The translations under genes were made by a program, and so were the position numbers. Below, piece by piece: positions 6,890-16,108 of a stretch of 17,169 nt of DNA. Below the pieces are notes generated by a model that ran no database searches, was not told the DNA's origin, and saw nothing but the letters and a program-made list of their open reading frames with translations. Origin of the DNA: Lysobacteraceae bacterium (GTDB taxonomy: Bacteria; Pseudomonadota; Gammaproteobacteria; DSM-19610); the NCBI GenBank assembly GCA_020201295.1, contig JAIVHA010000010.1, positions 1 to 17,169 on the forward strand, read 5' to 3'. Each line of letters opens with the position of its first letter. The first letter of the stretch is position 1.

Positions 6890-7584
6890 TATTGGTTCAC
6901 CGGAGACTCCGGGTGCAGCAGGTAGGCCATGATGTCCGCAATGGCCTCCTGGCTGAGCAGGCCCTTGGCGCCCATGCGCGGCATATGGGTGCAGGGGAAA
7001 TAGGCGTGCGGGTTGTAGATCATCTCGTAGACGAAGCGGCGGGTGGCCTCGGTATTGCCGCGGATGATGCCGTAGCCCCTCAGGCTGGGGCCCAGGTCAC
7101 CGCCAGTGCGCTGCGGGGACAGGGCATGGCAGTTGTAGCAGTTGCCGCTCGGATCACGGGTGCTGTGGTCGTCGGGGTTGTGGGCGAGTCGGTAGCCGAA
7201 ACCGCCCCAGGCCAGATCCCCGCCCTTCTTCCAGTCACCCAGGGGGATTTCGCCCTCCGGGTACTGGATGGAGGCGCGCGCGGCGGCGATGATCTGGCCG
7301 GCCTGCTCGGCGTTGGGCTTGTTGCGTACCTTGGAGCACAGCTTTTGCAGATTATCCTGGATCATGCGGTCGCGGGCCGTGCCGCCTTCCTGGGCAGGCT
7401 GGTCGAGATCGAAACTGCCGGATTCCAGGATCAGGTGCTCGGCGAGTGCCTCGGGGCTCATCTTCGCATAGTCCGGTTTTCCTGCCTCCTCGGCATGGGT
7501 GGCGGTGTAACCACCCAGTATCAGTACGATGGATGCGAGTGCGGCGGATGCGGTCGCACAGCGGTTGGTTTTCCTTGACATCAT
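6889..7584 (-). CDS. soxX: Sulfur-oxidation c-type cytochrome SoxX
   Basis: SoxX is the mono-haem partner of SoxA in the periplasmic SoxXA complex, which oxidatively joins thiosulfate to the SoxYZ carrier and collects two electrons. This 231-residue protein has a Sec signal peptide ending near residue 31 (TATHA). An unusually long N-terminal region precedes the single haem motif CYNCH (149-153). The distal segment PCTHMPRMG supplies the probable axial Met201. GDLGPSLRGYG and the end LLSQEAIADIMAYLL are SoxX-typical. Cys83 and Cys198 could form a disulfide. The start is one of two adjacent ATGs (7584, 7581) behind GAGGAGA. It lies 24 bases after soxA, so the two are co-transcribed. The length fits the longer SoxX type rather than the short Paracoccus form. 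Confidence 0.93.
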   Translation of the reverse strand: MMSRKTNRCATASAALASIVLILGGYTATHAEEAGKPDYAKMSPEALAEHLILESGSFDLDQPAQEGGTARDRMIQDNLQKLCSKVRNKPNAEQAGQIIAAARASIQYPEGEIPLGDWKKGGDLAWGGFGYRLAHNPDDHSTRDPSGNCYNCHALSPQRTGGDLGPSLRGYGIIRGNTEATRRFVYEMIYNPHAYFPCTHMPRMGAKGLLSQEAIADIMAYLLHPESPVNQ

Positions 7585-7608
7585 GGCGAATCTCCTCTGT
7601 GGCCGGGA

Positions 7609-8445
7609 TCAGCGCTTCATGTCGGGCAGGATGGCCGGCTGGCCACGTGCCATATCGGTCCAGAAGGACAACACGGCGATCGTCGCAGGGGAACCCGCAA
7701 CGGGTCCGGCCTGGCGCATCTGCCAGTAGCAGCCACGCAGGCGGTGCTGGCTGCTGCGTGTTTCCTGATGGCCCACGCGGAAGGCGGGCCAGGAGATGGC
7801 CTTGGTCCATTCCTGCGGGACGTTCACATCGGGCAGCACCGAGGCGCGGATACGCTTGCCGGTGGTGCCGTGGCAGGTCTGGCAACTCATGTCGAGGGAG
7901 CCGGCGCGGCGGTAGAAGATCACCTCGCCGGCATCACGCATGGCCTTTTCCAGCGGGTGGTCCATAAGCGGGTTCCAGGGCATGCCGTTGGACTGCGCGG
8001 TGATGTAGCTCTGCAGCTTCATGTGGTCGGTGTCGGAGCCATGGCGCTGTTTCACCGCAGGGTCGTCGGCGGGAAACCCCTGTATGGTGGTCATGCAATG
8101 CACCAGGCGCGTCTCCAGGTCCATGACCTTGCCCGTGTCCTTGAAGTAGCGGGGCATGGCGGCATAGGCGCCCTCCAGTTTGCCGGGGCCCATGCCGAAG
8201 TCGCAGGTCTCCAGGGAAACGTTCTTCGGTCCCCGCTGCGCGTGGAACAAGGCCTTGCCTTCCTCCACCGTCCACAGGGCGGGGTTGTCCTCCATCATCA
8301 TGAGATTCTGATCACTCTGCGTGAGATAGGCTGAGTCGACGGAGTTGATCAGTTCCTTGAGAACTTCAACCGGGTTTTGCGATGGATCCGCATGGGCCGG
8401 GACGCCGATGGTCACGGCCAGTACCAGCAACGCGTGTCTGATCAT
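7609..8445 (-). CDS. soxA: Sulfur-oxidation c-type cytochrome SoxA, mono-haem type
   Basis: SoxA carries the catalytic cysteine persulfide haem of the SoxXA complex. This 278-residue protein has a Sec signal peptide (1-19, ending PAHA). The C-terminal haem site is CQTCH at 188-192, and the active-site cysteine is Cys239 within LRGCYWQMR. The N-terminal haem site of di-haem SoxA is absent: that position shows CDFG at Cys81, and Cys117 probably closes a disulfide, as in mono-haem SoxA of the Starkeya type. The ATG at 8445 has GGAGG five bases upstream; the 16 upstream in-frame codons look non-coding. It is the first gene of soxA-soxX. No soxB, soxYZ or soxCD is in the window. Confidence 0.95.
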   Translation of the reverse strand: MIRHALLVLAVTIGVPAHADPSQNPVEVLKELINSVDSAYLTQSDQNLMMMEDNPALWTVEEGKALFHAQRGPKNVSLETCDFGMGPGKLEGAYAAMPRYFKDTGKVMDLETRLVHCMTTIQGFPADDPAVKQRHGSDTDHMKLQSYITAQSNGMPWNPLMDHPLEKAMRDAGEVIFYRRAGSLDMSCQTCHGTTGKRIRASVLPDVNVPQEWTKAISWPAFRVGHQETRSSQHRLRGCYWQMRQAGPVAGSPATIAVLSFWTDMARGQPAILPDMKR

Positions 8446-8539
8446 GGAGACCTCCAACGAGAGTTTGGGTGGCTTCGTGCCTGGATGGCGCACGGGTTCT
8501 GTCCGGCGCCGGGATGGTCCCCTTCAGGGGGCTTGTCTG

Positions 8540-8545
8540 AGTATA
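8540..8545 (-). promoter_or_regulatory. soxA: Candidate -10 box of the soxAX promoter
   Basis: On the minus strand TATACT matches the sigma-70 -10 consensus at five of six positions, 95 bases upstream of the soxA ATG. No good -35 hexamer lies 16-18 bases further upstream, so an activator may be needed. A small CCCC-TTCA-GGGG hairpin (8519-8530) would fall in the leader. Confidence 0.35.
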
Positions 8546-8554
8546 GGAGCGTTT

Positions 8555-10255
<1,701 letters not shown>

Positions 10256-10282
10256 GGCGTTATCCAGGATAGCCCGTTACCT

Positions 10283-10362
10283 CGTCATTGCGAGCGCAGC
10301 GAAGCAATCCCATGGGTCGCAGCTCGTACCCAGGAGATTGCTTCGCTGCGCTCGCAATGACG
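10283..10362. repeat. Perfect 27-bp inverted repeat, GTCATTGCGAGC-type REP pair
   Basis: The left arm (10283-10309) begins CGTCATTGCGAGCGCAGC and ends GAAGCAATC; the right arm (10336-10362) is its exact reverse complement, separated by 26 bases. This sequence family is a well-known bacterial interspersed palindrome. It sits between the mrpG stop and the ABC ATPase start, both on the minus strand. It may act as a terminator or mRNA-stabilising hairpin for the mrp operon and may be mobilised by a RAYT transposase elsewhere; no transposase is present here. Confidence 0.92.
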
Positions 10363-10380
10363 GTAATGTCTGTAGTCTGG

Positions 10381-10728
10381 TTACTTTACATCGCCTCGCG
10401 GCAATGTGCCTTCGCCACGGGTGCGTTCCACCGTGCGCAGCCGCAGGTGCAGCGCCGCCTTGGCCAGCATGTGGGCGCTGACGGGCGCGGTGATTAACAG
10501 GAACAGGGTGATGAGCAACTCGTGCAGGCTCAGGCCCTCGCCGCGAGTGGAGAAGTAGAGCACCGAGCCGACGATCATGCCGCCCACACCCAAGGTGGTG
10601 GCCTTGGTGGGGCCGTGCAGGCGCATGAAGAAATCCGGCAGCTTGGCCAGGCCGATGGAGCCGACCAGGGCGAAGGCCGCGCCGATGAGCAGGAACAGGG
10701 CCACCAGGGCCTCGATGATCGTTTCCAT
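10381..10728 (-). CDS. mrpG: Mrp-type Na+(K+)/H+ antiporter subunit G
   Basis: This 115-residue inner-membrane protein has three hydrophobic segments and the MnhG/PhaG signature region IGLAKLPDFFMRLHGPTKATTLGV near residues 28-51. MrpG is one of the small subunits needed to assemble the multi-subunit Mrp antiporter. The ATG at 10728 is preceded by AAGGAGGAAA directly behind the mrpF stop, so I prefer it to the frame opening 12 codons upstream. It is the last gene of the operon. The hydrophilic tail is rich in Arg and Gly. Confidence 0.93.
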   Translation of the reverse strand: METIIEALVALFLLIGAAFALVGSIGLAKLPDFFMRLHGPTKATTLGVGGMIVGSVLYFSTRGEGLSLHELLITLFLLITAPVSAHMLAKAALHLRLRTVERTRGEGTLPRGDVK

Positions 10729-10744
10729 GATGTCGATTTCCTCC

Positions 10745-11014
10745 TTATTCGATGATGTCGCCACGCAGCAGGTACTTGGCGACGGCGACCGTGCCGACGA
10801 AGCCCATCATGGCGATGAGCAGCGCCACCTCGAAATAGATCATGGTGTCGAGGTGGATGCCGAACAGCACCAGCAGGGCGATGCTGTTGATGTACAGGGT
10901 GTCCAGCGCCAGGATGCGGTCGGGCAGGTCGGGGCCGCGCACCACGCGCCACAGGTTGAGCAGCAGCGCCAATGACATTAGGGTAAAGGCGATGGGAATG
11001 GCCATGGCTAGCAT
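10745..11014 (-). CDS. mrpF: Mrp-type Na+(K+)/H+ antiporter subunit F
   Basis: This 89-residue protein has three membrane segments and the MrpF motif RVVRGPDLPDRILALDTLY (about 23-41), with a later acidic residue in YFEVALLIAMMGF. MrpF belongs to the small-subunit cluster of the antiporter. The ATG at 11014 overlaps the mrpE stop by seven bases (ATGCTAG) and has AAGGAG eight bases upstream; a second ATG lies three codons later. Length is normal. Confidence 0.94.
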   Translation of the reverse strand: MLAMAIPIAFTLMSLALLLNLWRVVRGPDLPDRILALDTLYINSIALLVLFGIHLDTMIYFEVALLIAMMGFVGTVAVAKYLLRGDIIE

Positions 11015-11505
11015 TCGAAAATCTCCTTCAGGGGCGTTTCGTAACGCTGCTTGATGTGGGCGATGAGTGCCGCCTCGTCCGCTACGTCCAGGGCATGGAT
11101 CAGCAGGGTGCGACGGTCAGCGCTGACATCGGCGGACACCGTACCGGGGGTCAGCGATACGGTGCTGGCCAGCAGGGTGATGCTGAAGTCCTCGCGCAGA
11201 TCCAGCGGGTAGGTCACGAAGGCCGGGCGTAGTTTTTTTACCGGTCCCAGGATGAGCCAGGCCACCTCTACATTGGCGATGAGGATGTCCCCCAGCACCA
11301 CCAGGCCATAGCGCGCCAGGTGCAAGGGGCGCCGCACACGCGGGCTGCCGGGCCAGAAGCGCTGGGTGAACAGCGGCACCAGGATGCCGAGCAGCAGGCC
11401 GAACAGCACATGGGCCAGGGACACGGTGTTGAACAGCAGCAGCCAGAGGATGAGCAGCAACAGGCTGAGCAGGGGATGGGGCAGCCAGCGGCGTGGAGCG
11501 ATCAT
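11008..11505 (-). CDS. mrpE: Mrp-type Na+(K+)/H+ antiporter subunit E
   Basis: This 165-residue protein has two to three N-terminal membrane segments and a cytoplasmic C-terminal domain. MrpE features are visible: the LRPAFVTYPLDL segment, then ITLLASTVSLTPGTVSADVS and LLIHALDV. MrpE is required for stability of the large antiporter complex. The ATG at 11505 overlaps the mrpD stop as ATGA, showing coupling, and the gene ends inside the mrpF start. Length is usual. Confidence 0.94.
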   Translation of the reverse strand: MIAPRRWLPHPLLSLLLLILWLLLFNTVSLAHVLFGLLLGILVPLFTQRFWPGSPRVRRPLHLARYGLVVLGDILIANVEVAWLILGPVKKLRPAFVTYPLDLREDFSITLLASTVSLTPGTVSADVSADRRTLLIHALDVADEAALIAHIKQRYETPLKEIFEC

Positions 11506-13040
11506 GGAAGTTCCTCCAGGCCAATGGTCAGGCGCGGGATGTCGCGCTCGCCGAGCACGGCGTGAATATAGCCCGCCGGGGCATACAGCTGCGCGGCGGT
11601 GGCCTGGGTGTAGCGGTGGACGGGTTCGGCGAACAGGCTGAGCAGTGGCGCGGAGGCCAGCAACAGCACCACACCGGCCAGCCGCAGGCGGTCGGCGCGC
11701 GGCGCCACCGGGGTGATGTCCAGGGTGTTCCAGAACAGCTGGCTGCCGGCGCGGCTCAGCGTGATCAAGGCCAGCAGGCCACTACCCAGCACGATGGCCC
11801 ACAGCCAGATCCATTGCGTACCCGGTGTCACCGAGGACAGCAGCAGCAGCTTGCCGATGAAGCCCGACAGCGGTGGCATGCCCACTACCGCCACGGCCGC
11901 GAGGAAGAACAGGCTGCCGAGCAGGGCCGGTTGGCTGACTGGCGCGGCGGGATGCAGCTGATCGCCTTCGGCGCCGCGTTGAGTGCGGATCAGGCCGGCC
12001 AGTAGGAACAGGCCGCCGGCCATCAGGGTGGAGTGCAACAGGTAATAGAGGGAGGCGGCCAGGGCGGCGCTGTTGTTGAGGGCGAAGCCGGCCAGCAGGG
12101 TGCCCACCGAGACCACCACCAGGTAGGCAATGAGGGTGCGCAGCTCGCGCGCCGCCAGGGCGCCCAGGGCGCCGAGTACCAGGGTGGCGAGCGCCAGCGG
12201 CCAGAGCCAGGCCAGCGCCGCGTCGGCGAGCAGCCCCGCCTGGGCACCGAAGATCAGGCTGTACACCCGCACGATGGAATAGACCCCCACCTTGGTCATG
12301 ATGGCGAACAGCGCCGCCACCGGCGCGCTGGCGGCGCTGTAGGCGCGTGGCAGCCAGAAATACAGGGGCAACAGTGCCGCCTTCAGTGCGAACACCACCA
12401 GCAGCAGCAGGCCGGCGGCGCGCAATAAGGGCGCGTCCGCCGGGCCGGCGGCGGCCACGCGCACCGCCAGGTCGGCCATGTTGAGGGTGCCGGTGATGCC
12501 GTAGAGGGTGCCGACGGCGAGCAGGAACAGGCCGGAACCCACCAGGTTGAGGATCACGTAGTGCAGGCCTGCGCGGCTGCGCGCCGGTCCCGCGCCGTGC
12601 AGCAACAGCGCATAGGAGGCGATCAGCAGCACCTCGAAGAACACGAACAGGTTGAACAGGTCGCCGGTGAGGAAGGCGCCGTTCAGGCCCATGAGCTGGA
12701 ACTGGAACAGGGCGTGAAAATTCGGTCCGGTATTGTCATCGCCATGACTGGCGTACAGCAGCGCCGGCAGGCTCAGCAGGGCAGTGAGCACCAGCATGAG
12801 GGCGGACAGGCGATCCAGCACCAGCACGATGCCGAAGGGCGCCACCCAGTCCCCCAGGACGTAGACCCCATAGGCCCCGCTGTACACCTGTTGCAGCAAC
12901 AGCAGGCCGAGGGGCAGCAGGGCGGCGGTGGCGGCCAGCGAGACGCCCCGTTTCCAGGCCAGGCTGCGCTGGCTGCCGAACATCAGTACCAGCGCCGTCA
13001 GCAGGGGCAGCAGGACCGGCAGGATGATGGTGTGCGTCAT
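11502..13040 (-). CDS. mrpD: Mrp-type Na+(K+)/H+ antiporter subunit D
   Basis: This 512-residue inner-membrane protein is of the NuoN/NuoM-like proton-channel family, with about 14 hydrophobic segments. The conserved glutamate of the fifth segment is present in LFVFFEVLLIASYALLLHG, as are the channel lysines in FALKAALLPLYFWLPRAYS and in the following MTKVGVYS. Unlike MrpA in this window, nothing seems missing; length is normal. It works with MrpA to couple proton entry to Na+ or K+ expulsion. The ATG at 13040 overlaps the mrpC stop as ATGA. Confidence 0.96.
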   Translation of the reverse strand: MTHTIILPVLLPLLTALVLMFGSQRSLAWKRGVSLAATAALLPLGLLLLQQVYSGAYGVYVLGDWVAPFGIVLVLDRLSALMLVLTALLSLPALLYASHGDDNTGPNFHALFQFQLMGLNGAFLTGDLFNLFVFFEVLLIASYALLLHGAGPARSRAGLHYVILNLVGSGLFLLAVGTLYGITGTLNMADLAVRVAAAGPADAPLLRAAGLLLLVVFALKAALLPLYFWLPRAYSAASAPVAALFAIMTKVGVYSIVRVYSLIFGAQAGLLADAALAWLWPLALATLVLGALGALAARELRTLIAYLVVVSVGTLLAGFALNNSAALAASLYYLLHSTLMAGGLFLLAGLIRTQRGAEGDQLHPAAPVSQPALLGSLFFLAAVAVVGMPPLSGFIGKLLLLSSVTPGTQWIWLWAIVLGSGLLALITLSRAGSQLFWNTLDITPVAPRADRLRLAGVVLLLASAPLLSLFAEPVHRYTQATAAQLYAPAGYIHAVLGERDIPRLTIGLEELP

Positions 13041-13381
13041 GCCCCAGGCCCCCGCGGATCCGCGTTGCCGTCCACATGATCACTGTGCAGTTCACCCCGC
13101 GCGCGCAGCGCCAGGCTGACCACGAAGGCGGTCATGGCAAAGCCGATGACAATGGCGGTCAACACCAGGGCCTGGGGCAGGGGATCGGTGTACTGGCCGT
13201 CACCGACACCGATCACCGCGGGTTGGGTCTGACCCAGTCGGCCCATGACGAACAGGAACAGGTTGACCGCATAGGACAGCAGGGTCAGGCCCATGATCAC
13301 CGGGAAGGTGCGTGCGCGCAGCAGCAGGTAGATGCCACAGGCGGTCAACAGGCCGATCATGATCGCGACCAGCAGTTCCAT
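13037..13381 (-). CDS. mrpC: Mrp-type Na+(K+)/H+ antiporter subunit C
   Basis: This 114-residue protein is a NuoK-like subunit with three membrane segments: ELLVAIMIGLLTACGIYLLL, VIMGLTLLSYAVNLFLFVMG, and DPLPQALVLTAIVIGFAMTA, the last being the family signature. The ATG at 13381 overlaps the mrpA stop (TAATG) and has GAGGAGA upstream, so it is preferred over the long open frame extending to 14494, which is a shadow of mrpA. The stop overlaps mrpD. Confidence 0.95.
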   Translation of the reverse strand: MELLVAIMIGLLTACGIYLLLRARTFPVIMGLTLLSYAVNLFLFVMGRLGQTQPAVIGVGDGQYTDPLPQALVLTAIVIGFAMTAFVVSLALRARGELHSDHVDGNADPRGPGA

Positions 13382-15888
13382 TACTCGGTCTCCTCGTGGG
13401 GTTGGCTCACCAGGGTAAGCTTGCCCAGGTTGGCCAGGATCAACAGTGTGCTGCCCACCACGGTCAGATACACGCCCACATCGAAGACCATGGCGCTGGC
13501 CAGCTCGAACTTGCCCAGCAGCGGCAGGTGTATGTACTCGAAGGTGGAGGTCAGGAAGGGGTGGGCGAACCACCAGCTGGCCACGCCGGTCAGCGTGGCG
13601 ATCAGCACGCCGCTGGCGGTCAGCTTGATGTAGTCGAAGGGCAGCCGCTCGCGGGTCCAGACCACGCCGCTGGCCACGTATTGCAGGATCAGCGCCACCG
13701 CCGTGACCAGGCCGGCGATGAAGCCGCCACCGGGCAGGTTGTGGCCGCGCAGAAGAATATAGAGGGACACCACCAGGGCCAGTGGCAGCAGCGGCCGGGA
13801 CACGGCGCTGAGGATCAGGGGATGGCGGTCCTCCGCCCAGGGGCGGCCCTCGCCGTCGGCGCTGGGCGAAGGCAGGCGCAGGCCCCGCAGAAGCGCATAG
13901 ATGCCGAATGCAGCGATGGCCAGTACGGTGATCTCGCCCAGGGTGTCGAAGCCGCGAAAATCCACCAGGATGACGTTCACCACGTTGCTGCCGCCGCCGC
14001 CGGGTACGCTCTGTTCCAGGAAGTAGCCGCTGATAGTCTCGAGGGGACGGGTGAGCACGCCCCACGCCAGCGCCGCCACGGACAGTCCGGCGCCGCCGGC
14101 GAGCAGGCCGTCGCGCCAGCGCCGTGCGGCGGAGGACTCCGCCGGGCTGTGTTGCGGCAGGAAATACAGGGCCAGCATGAGCAGGAGGATGGTGACCATC
14201 TCCACCGACAACTGGGTCAGCGCCAGGTCCGGCGCGGAGAAGCGCACGAAGGCCACTGACACCACCAGGCCCACGACACTCAGGGCGAGCACCAGGGCAC
14301 CGCTCAGGGTCACGCCGTCCACGGCATCCATCGGCACCGGTCCGGTGAGCGGCAGGCCCCACAGGCTGGTGCCGATCACGACCAGCATGCTGGCCACCAG
14401 CAGCATCGCATAGCGCTGCAGGGAACCGTTTTCCAGCCACGCGGTGAGCCAGTGGGAAGCGTCGACGGTACGGGCCAGGCCGCACTCGAACCATGCCTTG
14501 GCATCGCAGATCGGGAAGATCCGGTCATGCAGGGCGAACAGCCGGAAGCGCAGCAGGTAGAGAATCACGCCACCGACGAGGGCGATCAGGCTCATGAGCA
14601 GCGGCAGGGTGAAGCCGTGCCAGATGGCCAGGCTGTAGTAGGGCAACTCGGCACCCACGGTGCTGGTGGCGGCGGCGGTCAGCAAGGGCGCCACCGTCCA
14701 GGCGGGCAACATGCCCACCAGCAGGCACAGGGCCACCAGCACTTCCACCGGTACCTTCATGTAGCGCGGCGGCTCGTGGGGCGTGCGCGTGATGTCCTTG
14801 GGGCCGGTGCCGAAGAACACATCGTGGATGAAGCGCACCGAGTAGGCCACGGAGAGGAGCGCCGCCAGCGTGGCCAGCAGCGGCAGCAGCCAGCTCCATT
14901 CCCCCATCCAGCCGGCGTGCAGGGTCTCGGCGAAGAACATCTCCTTGCTGAGGAAGCCGTTGAACAGCGGCACCCCGGCCATGGAGGCCGCCGCCACCAT
15001 GGCCAGCGTGGCGGTGTGCGGCATGTAGCGCCACAGGCCGCCCAGGCGGCGCATGTCGCGGGTACCGGTCTCGTGGTCGATAATGCCCGCCGCCATGAAT
15101 AGCGAGGCCTTGAAGGTGGCGTGGTTGATGATGTGGAACACGCCGGCCACGGCGGCCAGTGGCGTGCCGATGCCGAACAGCAGGGTGATCAGGCCCAGGT
15201 GGCTGACGGTCGAATAGGCCAGCAGGCCCTTGAGGTCGTGCTTGAACAGGGCATGGTAGGCGCCCAGCAGCACGGTGGCGGTACCGGTGCCGGTCACCAG
15301 GAAGAACCACAGCTCGGTGCCGGACAGGGCCGGGAACAGTCGTGCCAGCAGGAACACGCCGGCCTTCACCATGGTGGCCGAGTGCAGGTAGGCACTCACC
15401 GGCGTGGGTGCGGCCATGGCGTGGGGCAGCCAGAAATGGAAGGGAAACTGCGCCGATTTGGTGAAGGCGCCGAGCAGGATCAGCACCAGGGTGACCGGGT
15501 ACAGGGCATGGGCCTGGATCCGCTCTGCCGAGGCCAGCACCACCGAGAGTTCATAGCCGCCGACGATGCCCATGGGGTCGTGCTCTGACAGGTAGTAGCG
15601 GGCGTAGAGGATGATCAACAGGCCGATGCCGAGGATCAGCAGGGCGAACAGCAGGCCCAGGCCATCGAGGCGCAGGGCGAAGTTCAGGCCCAGGGCCGGC
15701 AACCAGGGCTGAGTGAACACCAGGGTCTCGCCGGCGAATACCGCCGGGCTGTGGTAGAGCAGGATGGCCAGCGCCGTACCGGCGAGCAGGCCTGCCGACC
15801 AGGCACAGGCCGTGCGCCCCAGGCGGATGAACAGGGGTGGCAGCAGGGCCCCCAGCAGGGGCAGGAAAATGATCAGACTGAGGGTCAT
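13381..15888 (-). CDS. mrpA: Mrp-type antiporter subunit A fused to subunit B, with internal in-frame gap
   Basis: This 835-residue protein combines the NuoL-like MrpA channel, the MnhB-linker (LTLSGALVLALSVVGLVVS to PDLALTQLSVEMVTILLL) and a C-terminal MrpB domain (SLYILLRGHNLPGGGFIAGL, about 715-830), the fused PhaAB layout. No separate mrpB exists. After residue 107 (ARYYLSEHDPMG) the sequence jumps to IVGGYELSVVL. Homologues have about 75 residues between these points, including the fifth-segment FWELTS glutamate important for ion coupling. The later lysine in GAFTKSAQFPFHFWLP stands at 144 instead of about 220, in line with such a loss. As written the subunit is probably inactive. The ATG at 15888 lacks an obvious Shine-Dalgarno. 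It opens the mrpABCDEFG operon. Confidence 0.9.
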   Translation of the reverse strand: MTLSLIIFLPLLGALLPPLFIRLGRTACAWSAGLLAGTALAILLYHSPAVFAGETLVFTQPWLPALGLNFALRLDGLGLLFALLILGIGLLIILYARYYLSEHDPMGIVGGYELSVVLASAERIQAHALYPVTLVLILLGAFTKSAQFPFHFWLPHAMAAPTPVSAYLHSATMVKAGVFLLARLFPALSGTELWFFLVTGTGTATVLLGAYHALFKHDLKGLLAYSTVSHLGLITLLFGIGTPLAAVAGVFHIINHATFKASLFMAAGIIDHETGTRDMRRLGGLWRYMPHTATLAMVAAASMAGVPLFNGFLSKEMFFAETLHAGWMGEWSWLLPLLATLAALLSVAYSVRFIHDVFFGTGPKDITRTPHEPPRYMKVPVEVLVALCLLVGMLPAWTVAPLLTAAATSTVGAELPYYSLAIWHGFTLPLLMSLIALVGGVILYLLRFRLFALHDRIFPICDAKAWFECGLARTVDASHWLTAWLENGSLQRYAMLLVASMLVVIGTSLWGLPLTGPVPMDAVDGVTLSGALVLALSVVGLVVSVAFVRFSAPDLALTQLSVEMVTILLLMLALYFLPQHSPAESSAARRWRDGLLAGGAGLSVAALAWGVLTRPLETISGYFLEQSVPGGGGSNVVNVILVDFRGFDTLGEITVLAIAAFGIYALLRGLRLPSPSADGEGRPWAEDRHPLILSAVSRPLLPLALVVSLYILLRGHNLPGGGFIAGLVTAVALILQYVASGVVWTRERLPFDYIKLTASGVLIATLTGVASWWFAHPFLTSTFEYIHLPLLGKFELASAMVFDVGVYLTVVGSTLLILANLGKLTLVSQPHEETE

Positions 15889-16108
15889 GGATGTCGTGAC
15901 TGGGTCCGCTTAAACCGTTATTTTCGCACGGGTTTTTTGCTTCGGGTTGGACGGCGAAGGGCTAACTATACCGGGAATCATTTGTCGGCGACAGGCGCCG
16001 CGAAGCCCATTGTCCGCGGCACCCCTAGTCGGGTGCCGCGCAGCGAAATCCGGGGCTGTTCCACCAGGTCATTGCCGCGCCAATCGGCAACGGAAATCGC
16101 CAGCATGC
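15889..16108 (-). other. Intergenic region upstream of mrpA
   Basis: About 220 bases separate the NuoL-like gene from mrpA. They hold the hairpin at 16015-16040. Reading toward mrpA, there is a TGTCGCCGACA palindrome (15983-15993) and TATAGT (15965-15970), a possible -10 without a convincing -35. An mrp promoter is likely here but not proven. Confidence 0.4.
16015..16040. terminator. Perfect 10-bp hairpin behind the NuoL-like gene
   Basis: CGCGGCACCC (16015-16024) and GGGTGCCGCG (16031-16040) pair perfectly around a six-base loop. It lies about 70 bases downstream of the NuoL-like stop and 127 upstream of mrpA. No U-tract follows on either strand, so it may be a stability or attenuator hairpin or a protein site rather than a classical terminator. 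Confidence 0.5.

Noticed and set aside
7446..8334. Plus-strand open frames opposite soxX and soxA
   Set aside because: They are antisense to clearly recognised cytochromes with haem motifs and signal peptides.
10256..10380. The inverted repeat considered as a CRISPR fragment or IS terminal repeats
   Set aside because: There are only two arms in inverted order, a 26-base centre and no transposase; it fits a known interspersed palindrome.
13382..14494. Long minus-strand frame in front of mrpC
   Set aside because: It lies over mrpA in another frame, and mrpC has its own start with GAGGAGA at 13381.
15910..15942. Plus-strand hairpin with T-run (ccgttattttcgcacgggtttttt) as a terminator
   Set aside because: No plus-strand gene precedes it, and the stem is short and imperfect; it lies in the mrpA leader on the other strand.
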